Below, piece by piece: positions 53,801 through 61,281 of a DNA stretch of 64,000 nucleotides; the first letter of the stretch is position 1; each line of letters starts with the position of its first letter. The stretch is from CAXMQZ01 sp963707075 (GTDB lineage: Bacteria; Acidobacteriota; Thermoanaerobaculia; Multivoradales; JAHEKO01): the NCBI GenBank assembly GCA_963707075.1, contig CAVPOX010000002.1:186001-250000 (forward strand). The letters run 5' to 3'. Below the pieces are notes generated by a model, which did not search any database, had not been told where the DNA came from, and worked only from the letters and a program-made list of their open reading frames with translations. The translations under genes and the position numbers were made by a program.

Positions 53801-54073
53801 CACCTGCGAGAGCCCCGGCTTGGAGACCGAGGTGAGACGCTTGACACCCGAGACAACACCCACGGCCTCCTCGATCGGCCTGGAGACCAGCGACTCCATC
53901 TCCGCCGGAGCCGCCCCTGCCAGTTTGGTCTCCACCGTCAGGCTCGGATAGGAAAGATCGGGCAACAGATTGATCGACAACCGGCCAAAGGCGACCAGCC
54001 CGAACAGGACAAGGGCAACCGCTACCATGGAAATGGTGACACGACGACGAAGAGAGAACTCGATCAAGCGCAT
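50813..54073 (-). CDS. RND efflux permease (HAE1/AcrB family), first copy
   Basis: 1086 residues from ATG 54073, which has GGGAAGG upstream; a longer in-frame start would overlap the adaptor gene. The N-terminus MRLIEFSLRRRVTISMVAVA, GGLALGVGMLVDNAIVVLEA in helix 4 and GAVMLAGIVVNNAIVLVDAV in helix 10 are typical. Between helices 6 and 7 an insertion of about 60 residues (HIS-poor, basic, with VQIPIYVVMAVRSVLRWIGL) adds extra hydrophobic helix, as in some divergent HAE1 members. With the second permease it could form a mixed trimer, as MdtBC does. Confidence 0.93.
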   Translation of the reverse strand: MRLIEFSLRRRVTISMVAVALVLFGLVAFGRLSINLLPDLSYPSLTVETKLAGAAPAEMESLVSRPIEEAVGVVSGVKRLTSVSKPGLSQVTLEFQWGRNMDFASLDVRQKIDLVRLPREVVKPVLLRFDPANDPVLRLYLMGGDDLYQLRYVAEEVLKKDLESTEGVAAIKVNGGYEEEIQVKVDEGKLALLGLSIQEVNDRLLRENVNQAGGSLYEEEARYLVRSNNEFLGLEDIRHTALLTRDGRTVRIEDVAEVSRGHKQREVITRFDGQEAVELAIYKEGDANTVQVSKAVSRRLEGTAKELPEGIEVVTGVDQSEFIQASIREVLNNALLGGAIAIAVLLLFLKDLRSTVIIGISIPISIVTTFFLMYRTGTTLNIMSLGGLALGVGMLVDNAIVVLEAIFKRREAGESAIDAALHGASEVGRAVAASTLTTVAVFLPVIFLQGIAAQLFRDMALTVSFALLASLAVALTLIPMMAAIAGGAEDAVKRRPVSTEGGRLRRAMRFVMVQIPIYVVMAVRSVLRWIGLGLAFLVKPISMAFDKLMALVSGAYPKVLRGALQARVVVLALALVALAVAVWMVPGLGFDLIPSFSQGEFSFLVELPEGTPLEITDGFLAEVDSILTGDARVESHSTISGGRGLSLTSTGTEGENTGRIQVRMAADTTPEQEAAVIADLRRRLEGTDQVRFEFERPTFFSFRTPIEVEVYSDDLTELHTVANDLQSRIDGVPGLVDVKSSADLGNPELQIVFHRNQLAQLGLNLGDVADTLRNKVQGEVATRFTEGDREIDIVVRSVEIGEASVHDVKDFIVAQRNGVPIYLKSVADVSLVQGPSEIRRIGQKRTAVISGNISGRDMGAVATDVRQVLKEQVYPAGVTATLSGQEEERAEALGSLLMAMGLAIFLVYLVMASQFESFLHPFVIIFTLPLGAIGVVWALALSGRSINIVAMIGAVMLAGIVVNNAIVLVDAVNQRRRSGTEKKEALIAAGSDRLRPILMTSATTILGLLPMAMGLGEGAELRAPLAITVIGGLTVATLLTLVVIPVVYSLLDRRGEVMASASEVDPRRAIADAAEPVVIEPLREAG

Positions 54074-54089
54074 GGCGATGCCTTCCCGC

Positions 54090-55358
54090 CTAACCCGCAC
54101 TCTCGGTGTCGACGAGGATCTTCACCGGAGAACCATCCCGCAGACCGCCCTGTCCAGCGATGATGACCGTCTCACCCGCGGTCACTCCGGATAGCGCCTC
54201 GACATAGTCACCTTCCTCCAGACCCAGGGTAATGGTCCGCTTCTCGGCCACGTCATCGCTGGCGACAAAGACATGAGCCTTTTGCAGCTCGCGGAGCACC
54301 GCTTCACGCGGAATCAGCAGGGCCGCTGCCCGGGTCTCGCGGACGATGTCGACCGTGACAAAGCTCCCCGGGCGCACATCTGCGGGCGCATCGCCAGCTT
54401 CCACGGTCACCTTGACCGTGCCAGTTGCCGTATCGACGATCGGACTGATCTGACGAATCCGCCCGCTGAAAGCCACATCCTGGTCCGCATTCAGGTGAAG
54501 CCGCACCTCGCGCCCCTCGCTCAAGCCGATCACATCTCTCTCGGGAAGATAGATCCGAGCGATCAAGGGATCGAAATCGGTGACCTGGAAGAGCTCTTCA
54601 CCCACCTGTACGTGCTGGCCAGCCTGGGTCATCCGGGCGGTGACCCGACCGGTGAAGGGCGCCCGAATAGTGGTCTTGGAGAGGGCCCATTGGGCCTCGG
54701 CCAGCTCCTGCTCGGCGAGCGCATTCTCGATCTCCAGCTTGTCGAACTCCTCGCGACTGATGAGCTCCTTCTCCACCAAATCGCGGGCCCGTTCGAAAGC
54801 GAGCCGCGTATTCGAGGCCCTGAGCTCGGCCTTCTTGACACTGATCTGCTCATCATCGGGGACCAGCGTCGCCAGCACCTGCCCCTTGCGCACCGTGTCG
54901 CCCTCTTCAGCCTGCAAGCTCAGCACGCGACCCTCGACCTCTGAGAGAACCTTGACCTCGAATTCAGCGATCAGGTTTGCTGTCGAGCTGATATAAGCCG
55001 ACACCGAACCCACTGAGATATCAGCCACTTCCACCGGTACCGGAGCCTTCTCGCCCTGCTCTCCTTCCGCCTCATCTTCGGCACCGACCTCTTCCTGATC
55101 CGCAGTTTTCTCGGTGGCGGCGTCGCCCTGGTCCTCGGTCGATGCACCATCGGCTTTGGTCGCGCCGAGGTTCATCACGAAGACGATGCCGAGGGCTACG
55201 ATCAGGACACCGGCCAGAAGCGACAGGAATCTGACGCGTCGGCTGCGGTTGGCTGCTTTGCTGTTGCTGGATCTGCGATACCGCATGGGGGCCTCCGTGG
55301 ATGAGCTGTTCTCAGCATCTGGTTTCCTGCGAACCACAGCCGAGGTGCGTTTGTTCAT
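54090..55358 (-). CDS. RND efflux periplasmic adaptor (membrane fusion protein)
   Basis: 422 residues. An arginine-rich cytoplasmic start (an internal ATG at 55286 is an alternative) leads to one transmembrane helix at about 44-66 (FLSLLAGVLIVALGIVFVMN) and an acidic linker. The lipoyl and hairpin region has VLSEVEGRVLSLQAEEGDTV, FERARDLVEKELISREEFDK and TTIRAPFTGRVTARMTQAGQ; the beta-barrel and membrane-proximal domains follow. It bridges the RND pumps to an outer-membrane TolC-type channel, which is not encoded here. It is first in the efflux operon. Confidence 0.93.
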   Translation of the reverse strand: MNKRTSAVVRRKPDAENSSSTEAPMRYRRSSNSKAANRSRRVRFLSLLAGVLIVALGIVFVMNLGATKADGASTEDQGDAATEKTADQEEVGAEDEAEGEQGEKAPVPVEVADISVGSVSAYISSTANLIAEFEVKVLSEVEGRVLSLQAEEGDTVRKGQVLATLVPDDEQISVKKAELRASNTRLAFERARDLVEKELISREEFDKLEIENALAEQELAEAQWALSKTTIRAPFTGRVTARMTQAGQHVQVGEELFQVTDFDPLIARIYLPERDVIGLSEGREVRLHLNADQDVAFSGRIRQISPIVDTATGTVKVTVEAGDAPADVRPGSFVTVDIVRETRAAALLIPREAVLRELQKAHVFVASDDVAEKRTITLGLEEGDYVEALSGVTAGETVIIAGQGGLRDGSPVKILVDTESAG

Positions 55359-55515
55359 GAGTACGAATCAGCATTACGGTTTGTTTCAGGCGGCTCATCC
55401 CACGCCAGAGACCCGACCGCATACTTGAAAGGACGCAATTCGGGTTCGCGAGGTTGCAGGCGACCGTGCGGAATACCCGATTGACTCGCTCGCAGGATTG
55501 CACCATCCTTTGAAC

Positions 55516-56397
55516 ATGCGCCTGCTGGTTGCCTGTGCCGAGTGCAAACGTCAATACGATGCCAGCGACCTGGCTGAGGGCTCTCGCTTTCGTTGCCTGT
55601 GCGGTTCCATACTCCTGGTGCATCGGCCGGAGGTGCACGAAGCCGCGGTAGTACGATGTTCCTCCTGCGGCGCTCCCCGCCAGGCCGGAAGCCCCAGGTG
55701 CCACTTCTGTGACGCCGACTTCACCTTGCACGAACGAGATCTGCACACCATCTGCCCCGAGTGCATGACGCGCGTCAGCGATCACGCCCGGTTCTGCCAC
55801 CACTGCGCCGCACCCCTGATGCCATCTGGCAGGGCCGGCTCGCCGAGCGAACGCACCTGCCCGGCATGTGGAAACGAGCAGCACCTCAGCAGTCGAAAGA
55901 TCGGCGAGCCGGGAATCGGCGTGCTGGAGTGTCCGCAATGTACGGGGCTCTGGCTCGCCGGCGAGGAATTCGAGCTCCTGCTGAAGAGAGTCCGCAGCAC
56001 GGCAGCGTCGGTCGACGAAGAGATCAACCTCGATTCACGAGGCCAGCCCCCTGCGGGCACCGCCGGACAGAGTGGCTCGCTCTACCGACCCTGCCCCATC
56101 TGTGGCAAGCTGATGCATCGGCGGAACTTCGGTCGCAAGAGCGGGGTCATCGTCGACCACTGTCGGCCCCATGGATTCTGGTTCGACGGCCAAGAGCTGG
56201 AGGCGGTTCTGCGATGGGTCCAGCAGGGGGGTGAGATCGCGGTGGGACGTCGCGAAGAGGAGGAGGCCCGCGAGGCCAGGCGTCGGCAGTCGCTCGATGG
56301 ACAGCTCAAACCGCTGGACAGCGAGTGGCCACGGTCCTACCGCGGTGCACGCACGCTGATCGATCTTCTCGACTGGTTGGCAATCCGAATCCGCTAG
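55516..56397 (+). CDS. multi-zinc-ribbon protein with two zf-TFIIB-like domains
   Basis: 293 residues from ATG 55516; an in-frame TTG at 55498 is less likely. Paired cysteines are spread over the first two thirds: CAEC, RCLCG, CSSCGAPRQAGSPRCHFCD, CPECM and CHHCA (zinc ribbons, about 7-105). Two zf-TFIIB-type units follow, CPACGNEQ to LECPQCTGLWLAGEEFELLL and CPICGKLM to DHCRPHGFWFDGQELEAVLR. A charged helix ends the protein. No enzymatic domain is seen, and a nucleic-acid or protein-binding role is only inferred. It is divergent from the efflux operon. Confidence 0.82.
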   Translation: MRLLVACAECKRQYDASDLAEGSRFRCLCGSILLVHRPEVHEAAVVRCSSCGAPRQAGSPRCHFCDADFTLHERDLHTICPECMTRVSDHARFCHHCAAPLMPSGRAGSPSERTCPACGNEQHLSSRKIGEPGIGVLECPQCTGLWLAGEEFELLLKRVRSTAASVDEEINLDSRGQPPAGTAGQSGSLYRPCPICGKLMHRRNFGRKSGVIVDHCRPHGFWFDGQELEAVLRWVQQGGEIAVGRREEEEAREARRRQSLDGQLKPLDSEWPRSYRGARTLIDLLDWLAIRIR

Positions 56398-56409
56398 CCC
56401 AGCGCACCC

Positions 56410-56419
56410 GTGCTAGCAT
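56410..56419 (+). promoter_or_regulatory. GTGCTAGCAT motif, copy 3 (upstream of the sigma-54 activator)
   Basis: Exact third copy of the 10-mer, 52 bases before the ATG of the sigma-54 regulator. As at the other two sites it is in a short plus-strand upstream region and no clear -35 stands 16-18 bases before it. Confidence 0.45.
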
Positions 56420-56470
56420 GAAATCCAGCACGCTCAAGCTCGCCTAGCGAGTAGATCAGCTCCCGAATCA

Positions 56471-59413
56471 ATGATCGAATCGCCAGCACTCCTGCACTCC
56501 TACGTTCAGGGTATCCGCAAGCTGAGTGGCGCGGAGACCGTGACGCTCTTTGTCCCTTCACTTCCCGGGGGGCTCTTCCAACCGCTGTTGATTCACTATG
56601 GCGATGCTCCCCCCGTCCCGGAGCTGCGGGACCTGGAGGCCGCCGAGGAATTCGCCCGGCAGCAGACTGGCGAGGAAGATGACGGCGCCGGCCCCACTGC
56701 CCTCCAACTCATCCCCAGCCACGACGCAGACTGCGGGCTGATCACGTTGCCCGGCGTCGAAATACCCTGGGAATTGGCGAGGTTTGGAGTCGAGAGCCCC
56801 GGACGCCGTCGCACGGACACCGACTCGGCCCAGGAGGATGTCCTGGGTGCCTGGCTCGGCATCCGGCTGCCGCAGGGCAAGGGCGCAGTTCTGGACAGAC
56901 TGGCCAATAGCCACCTGCCCTCCAGGATTGCCGAAGACGGGGATTCTCGGGTGTGGTGGGAATGGCTGTTCGTCCTCGGTGGTGCGCTGGCGAGCCATAC
57001 TTCGCAGGTCACCGTCATCCTCAAGGACCCCGTCACCGGTCTGGCAGACCGCAAGGCATTCCAGGCAGTCCTCACCAATCAGCTCGAACGCGCCCAGGCG
57101 GAGTCCCAGCCTCTCTCACTGCTGTTCATCAACCCCGATCAGTTCGCCCACATCAATGAACGATTGGGACGCGAAGTGGGCGATCAATGCGTGCGCGAGA
57201 TCAGCGAGCGCTTGCGTCCGGGCCTCCGCATGACCGACCTCGTGGCCCGTTATGGCGGGGTCATTTTCGCCGCGATCCTGCCCGACACCCCCGAGACCGA
57301 GGCCCTGGAGGTGGCCCAGCGCGTGGCCGAGAACCTGGCTGCCGCTCCGTACCTCGAGGGTGACATCGAGCTGGCCTTCAGTATCGGCCTGAGCTGTCTC
57401 GAGCCCGAGGCTCAGAGCTCCGCAGGAACTCTGGAGATCGTTCGTCGCGCCGATCGCGCGCTCAATGCGGCCAAAAGGGCGGGTGGCGGCCGCATTGTCA
57501 GCTTCAGGGATGCTCCAGACATAGAGAATGGTGACGGCCAGGATCGGCTGAGCGGCATCTTCACCGGCAATATGTCGAAGGACTACCGCAACATGGCCCT
57601 TCTCCACGACACCATCGACATCCTGGCTCTGGAGACGGATTTCGACGGCCTGGCAGCCGAAGTCGTCGAGAAGCTCTATCAGGCTTTCACACCCGATCGG
57701 ATCGGCATTGTCGATCTGGACGATGGCAGCGAGGTGCGGACTCTCTGTGGCCTTACCCGCCGTGAATCCACCGGCGGACTGCAGTCGAGGGTCGAGACAG
57801 TCGAGCTCGAATCGTTCGAAAAGCAACAGATCAAGACCGCTCTGAGCAACTCCAGGGTGCACGAGCACCACGCCTCCGCGTCGCAACGGGTCTGCTTTAT
57901 TGCCCCGTTCAAGGCTGGCCGACGGGCTCTTGGTTGTCTGTTTGTCGAAGGGCGACAGAACATCCTGACGCTCGATTCGGCCGACCTGATCTTTCTCGAA
58001 TCGCTGGCTGCCCAGATCGCAGTAGCACTCGACCGAGCACGTCTTACCGGGTTGGAGCAGCGCCGACAGGACCAGGAGCGCAGAAAGCTCCGGGCCGAGC
58101 TGAGTGAGCTGCGCCAGGCCCTGCAACACGTCAAGATGGTCTACCGCTCCCCTGAAATGGAAGAGCTGGTCACCACGGTCAAACGAGTCGCACCCACCGA
58201 TGCGACCGTCCTGATCACAGGTGAGAGCGGTACCGGCAAGGAACTGCTTGCCCGAACGGTTCACGAGCTCAGTCAGCGCAAGACACATCCCTTCATCATC
58301 GTCGACTGTGGCGCCATCTCGTCGACGCTGATCGAAAGCGAGTTGTTCGGTCACGAGCGCGGCGCCTATACGGGAGCCGAAGGTCGCCGAACGGGCCGTT
58401 TGGTCGAGGCAAGAAACGGCACGGTTCTGCTGGATGAGATAGGCGAGTTGCCACTGGAGGTGCAGAGCAAGCTGCTCCGGTTCGTCCAGGACAAGGAGTT
58501 CACCACGGTCGGTGGATCGAAGGTGCAATCGGTCGATGTGCGAATTGTCGCCGCCACCAATCGCGACCTGGCAGCCGAGGTCAAGGCAGGCCGGTTTCGC
58601 GAAGACCTCTACCATCGGCTCAATGTGGTCTGCCTGGAGATCCCGGCGCTGCGTGAGCGTCCCGACGACATCCTGCACCTGGCCCGCCACTTTCTCGATC
58701 TCTTCGCCGTGCAGTACCAGAAGGGAGTCCGACAGTTCACTCCCGAGGCCGAAGCGTTCCTGGTAAGGCACCGGTGGGCGGGCAATGTCCGCGAGCTGCA
58801 GAACAAGATCCTGCAGAGCGTCATCCTCAGCGAGAGTGACGAGATCGGCGCCGAGGAGCTGGGAATGAGCTCCCGATCCGACCGACGAAAGAGCATGCGG
58901 GTGTCTTCCGATATCGGCCTGGATGCGCTCGAAACTGACGACGACGCCATTGCCGCGGCTGATCTCTGGCAAGAGCTCCGGGTACAACTGGGGGACCGAA
59001 TCGATCGAACCGCCCGCGCCACTCCGCCGCTTCGTCTACCGTTCGGCACCTGGCTGCGAGACGACTTGCTCCTCGAAGCCGCGCAGACCACCAACAACGC
59101 AGCTCGCGAGGCTGCCTCGTTGGTGGGAATGCCCGAGAGCACCTATCGACGCCGGCTACGCAGTGCGGCGGATCAGGAGAGCTCCGGTCTGGCCCGCCGG
59201 ATGGAGGACTGGGACGAGGTGCGCCAGATTCTCGCCGAGCTCACCCGCACCGGACCCGCTGGCGAGGGCGAGCTGCATTCCCGCACCCAGGAAGTGCTGC
59301 TCGAGGAGATTCTGGCCCGATTCCCCGACAACGTCGGAGTGGGAGCCCAACTCCTGGGAGTCAGCCCGCCCACCTATCGCCGCCGAACCCGCCACTTGAC
59401 CCCGGCCCCCTAG
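56471..59413 (+). CDS. sigma-54-dependent activator with degenerate GGDEF, GAF and two Fis-like HTH motifs
   Basis: 980 residues. After an N-terminal sensor-like region (1-165), a GGDEF-fold domain spans about 180-335 (LKDPVTGLADRKAFQAVL), but its signature reads RYGGVIF, so cyclase activity is unlikely. A GAF domain follows (about 375-520), then coiled coil, then a full sigma-54 AAA+ domain (about 560-800) with GESGTGKELLARTVHEL, the sigma-54 loop GAYTGAEG and GTVLLDEIGELPLEVQ. The C-terminus has two Fis-type helix-turn-helix repeats, VGMPESTYRRRLRSA and LLGVSPPTYRRRTRHL. It would activate RpoN promoters in response to an unknown ligand. Confidence 0.88.
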   Translation: MIESPALLHSYVQGIRKLSGAETVTLFVPSLPGGLFQPLLIHYGDAPPVPELRDLEAAEEFARQQTGEEDDGAGPTALQLIPSHDADCGLITLPGVEIPWELARFGVESPGRRRTDTDSAQEDVLGAWLGIRLPQGKGAVLDRLANSHLPSRIAEDGDSRVWWEWLFVLGGALASHTSQVTVILKDPVTGLADRKAFQAVLTNQLERAQAESQPLSLLFINPDQFAHINERLGREVGDQCVREISERLRPGLRMTDLVARYGGVIFAAILPDTPETEALEVAQRVAENLAAAPYLEGDIELAFSIGLSCLEPEAQSSAGTLEIVRRADRALNAAKRAGGGRIVSFRDAPDIENGDGQDRLSGIFTGNMSKDYRNMALLHDTIDILALETDFDGLAAEVVEKLYQAFTPDRIGIVDLDDGSEVRTLCGLTRRESTGGLQSRVETVELESFEKQQIKTALSNSRVHEHHASASQRVCFIAPFKAGRRALGCLFVEGRQNILTLDSADLIFLESLAAQIAVALDRARLTGLEQRRQDQERRKLRAELSELRQALQHVKMVYRSPEMEELVTTVKRVAPTDATVLITGESGTGKELLARTVHELSQRKTHPFIIVDCGAISSTLIESELFGHERGAYTGAEGRRTGRLVEARNGTVLLDEIGELPLEVQSKLLRFVQDKEFTTVGGSKVQSVDVRIVAATNRDLAAEVKAGRFREDLYHRLNVVCLEIPALRERPDDILHLARHFLDLFAVQYQKGVRQFTPEAEAFLVRHRWAGNVRELQNKILQSVILSESDEIGAEELGMSSRSDRRKSMRVSSDIGLDALETDDDAIAAADLWQELRVQLGDRIDRTARATPPLRLPFGTWLRDDLLLEAAQTTNNAAREAASLVGMPESTYRRRLRSAADQESSGLARRMEDWDEVRQILAELTRTGPAGEGELHSRTQEVLLEEILARFPDNVGVGAQLLGVSPPTYRRRTRHLTPAP

Positions 59414-59418
59414 CCGCC

Positions 59419-59446
59419 GGGAACTTTTGACGCGATCACGCGTTAG
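59419..59446 (+). promoter_or_regulatory. ECF-type promoter of the sigma/PDZ operon
   Basis: GGGAAC (59419-59424) and CGTTAG (59441-59446) are 16 bases apart, matching the GGAAC/CGTT form recognised by many ECF sigma factors. It lies right before the ECF sigma gene, whose ribosome-binding site GGGAGGAG (59454-59461) follows within ten bases, so autoregulation is likely. Confidence 0.65.
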
Positions 59447-59464
59447 ACAAAGTGGGAGGAGACG

Positions 59465-60037
59465 TTGAACGACGGCTCTGGCGCTACTGACAGTGAGCTT
59501 TTTCAGCGCGCTCGGCAAGGAGACCGCGTCGCTTTCGGTGACCTCATCGAGCGCCACAAGGATGGACTGGTGAATTACCTGACCCGCTTGTGTGGCAACC
59601 CGGACCGGGCCGAGGATCTGGCCCAGGAGTCCTTTCTTCGACTCTACGAGAGAGGTAGTCGTTACCACGAGCAGGGAAAGTTGCAGGCCTACCTCTACCG
59701 TATCGCCACCAACCTGTTTCGTAGTCAGATGCGTCGCGAACAGCGTTGGCAACGCCTCGGACTTCTCTTCTTCTCCTCCAACGGCAGCTACAGTGAAGCG
59801 GCCCAACAGATGCACCTGCTCCAGCACGAACTCGGGCAACAACTCGGCGAGGCCCTACTCCAGCTCCCGATGCGCTATCGAACTCCAGTGATTCTCGCCC
59901 TGGTCGAGGGCTGGACGCATCGAGACATCGCCGAGCTGATGCACTGCCAAGAAGGCACCGTCAAGTCGAGGATCTTCCGCGGGCGGCAACTCTTGCAGAA
60001 GCAGCTCGAAGCCTATCGGAACGGAGGCTCTCTATGA
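59465..60037 (+). CDS. ECF RNA polymerase sigma factor
   Basis: 190 residues from TTG 59465 with the strong site GGGAGGAG 3 bases upstream of it. Region 2 has RLCGNPDRAEDLAQESFLRL and LQAYLYRIATNLFRSQMRRE; region 4 has LPMRYRTPVILALVEGWTHR then DIAELMHCQEGTVKSRIFRG. It heads an operon with a membrane anti-sigma-like protein and a PDZ protein, overlapping the next gene by four bases. The promoter just upstream has the form used by ECF sigma factors, implying positive self-control. Confidence 0.93.
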   Translation: MNDGSGATDSELFQRARQGDRVAFGDLIERHKDGLVNYLTRLCGNPDRAEDLAQESFLRLYERGSRYHEQGKLQAYLYRIATNLFRSQMRREQRWQRLGLLFFSSNGSYSEAAQQMHLLQHELGQQLGEALLQLPMRYRTPVILALVEGWTHRDIAELMHCQEGTVKSRIFRGRQLLQKQLEAYRNGGSL

Positions 60038-60480
60038 CTCACCGCGATACCGGAGACACCTTGCTGTCGGGACTCTCCCGGCTCCCCAGAACGCAGGCTT
60101 CGGAGGATTTCACCGATAGAGTCCTTGCGGCCGTGGAGGATCGAGAGGGCAACACCCCGCGCCGTCTGGCAAGACTGGCCTGGGCCGGAGCTATCACTCT
60201 CATGTCGGGCCTGGCGGTAGGGGCCATGATCGTCCATCAACGGCAGCAAGCAGCCGAACTCGCCTATCAGCAGCAGGTAGAAGAGTTGCGTTCAAGGTAC
60301 GAGGAGCTGCTGAATGAAGTCGTTTCGATCCGACAGGAGGCATCCACACCCGACAACCACCTCTATCTCGGAGGCGACGACTCCCTCGACCTGGTGCTCG
60401 ATCTGAATCGGCTCGAGCCCAACCAACTCGACAGCCGTCGAGACACGCGCGACGTTCGTTCGGCAAACTGGGAACCATGA
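60034..60480 (+). CDS. single-pass membrane protein, probable anti-sigma factor
   Basis: 148 residues. A short N-terminal cytoplasmic part (LPRTQASEDFTDRVLAAVED) of the kind seen in non-zinc anti-sigma proteins is followed by a transmembrane helix at about 48-67 (LAWAGAITLMSGLAVGAMIV) and a coiled coil at about 68-100 (QRQQAAELAYQQQVEELRSR). No H-x3-C-x2-C zinc motif is present. The four-base overlap with the sigma gene and the position before an exported PDZ protein support an anti-sigma role, but sequence alone does not prove it. Confidence 0.6.
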   Translation: MTHRDTGDTLLSGLSRLPRTQASEDFTDRVLAAVEDREGNTPRRLARLAWAGAITLMSGLAVGAMIVHQRQQAAELAYQQQVEELRSRYEELLNEVVSIRQEASTPDNHLYLGGDDSLDLVLDLNRLEPNQLDSRRDTRDVRSANWEP

Positions 60481-60500
60481 GCCAGAGAGGAGAGAGCACC

Positions 60501-61271
60501 ATGTCGATCCGAATCCCAAGATCGGTGATCCGCTTCATCCCAGGGGCGGGTCTCTGTTTGAGCGCCTTGTTCGGGCTTCTCGCCACCACTCCGGCGCGGG
60601 GCCAGGATCACCAGGACGAACACCTGAGAGTCGTGAAACGGCCGGTCATCGTGGTTCGCAACTCCCAAGAACCGGTTTACGCCTGGAGTATGCAGGGAAG
60701 TCGGGCGTTTCTCGGAGTGCAATCCATCGAGCTGACGCCGGAGCTGCGTCGCCATTTTGGAGTACCCGAGTCAGCCGGCGTGATGATCTCCAAGGTCACC
60801 TCTGAAAGCCCCGCTGCGCGCAGCGGCATCGCTGTGGGTGACATTCTGACGGCGATCGACAACGAGCCCATCGATTCCACCACCGACCTGGTAATAGCCA
60901 TCGGCAGGCGCGAGAGAGATACCGTGGTTCAAGTGGAAATCTGGCGAGATCGACGGGTTCAGACCCTGTCGGCAACGCTGACGGAACACGAGGGTCCATG
61001 GGTGGACATTCGTCAGTTTCACCTGGGTGAAGGTCATGCGGCTCCACACCAGGCTTCCCCGGAGGAGCTCGAGGGCGCCATCGAGATCGAGACCGACCTC
61101 TTCAACACAGCCATCGAGCGGTTACAAGAAACCATCGACAGCCCCGAATGGCACGAGCGCGTCTACCGCTTCAATGAGCATCAGGGTGACCTGATGGAGC
61201 GCATCGACCTTCTGGAAAAGCGGCTGAAGGAACTGGAGGAAGAGCTCGAAGCACTGCCCTCCAACGACTGA
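60501..61271 (+). CDS. exported PDZ-domain protein with C-terminal coiled coil
   Basis: 256 residues from ATG 60501, which follows the purine-rich GAGAGGAGAGAG; ATG 60477, overlapping the previous stop, is the alternative and adds eight residues. A signal peptide (LCLSALFGLLATTPARG) is followed by a PDZ domain at about 70-160 (AGVMISKVTSESPAARSGIA, VGDILTAIDNEPID). No protease domain is attached. The last 60 residues are acidic coiled coil (LLEKRLKELEEELEAL). In a sigma/anti-sigma operon it may sense envelope stress or present the anti-sigma factor to a protease. Confidence 0.82.
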   Translation: MSIRIPRSVIRFIPGAGLCLSALFGLLATTPARGQDHQDEHLRVVKRPVIVVRNSQEPVYAWSMQGSRAFLGVQSIELTPELRRHFGVPESAGVMISKVTSESPAARSGIAVGDILTAIDNEPIDSTTDLVIAIGRRERDTVVQVEIWRDRRVQTLSATLTEHEGPWVDIRQFHLGEGHAAPHQASPEELEGAIEIETDLFNTAIERLQETIDSPEWHERVYRFNEHQGDLMERIDLLEKRLKELEEELEALPSND

Positions 61272-61281
61272 TTCACTTGCG

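Noticed and set aside
57116..58987. 623-codon open frame antisense to the sigma-54 activator.
   Set aside because: A GC-rich mirror frame over a gene with clear AAA+ motifs; no domain or ribosome-binding site. The same applies to long antisense frames over aceK (16150-17373), the FkbM-GT fusion (9789-11171), the class V enzyme (20280-21332) and the sulfatase-like gene (1566-2390).
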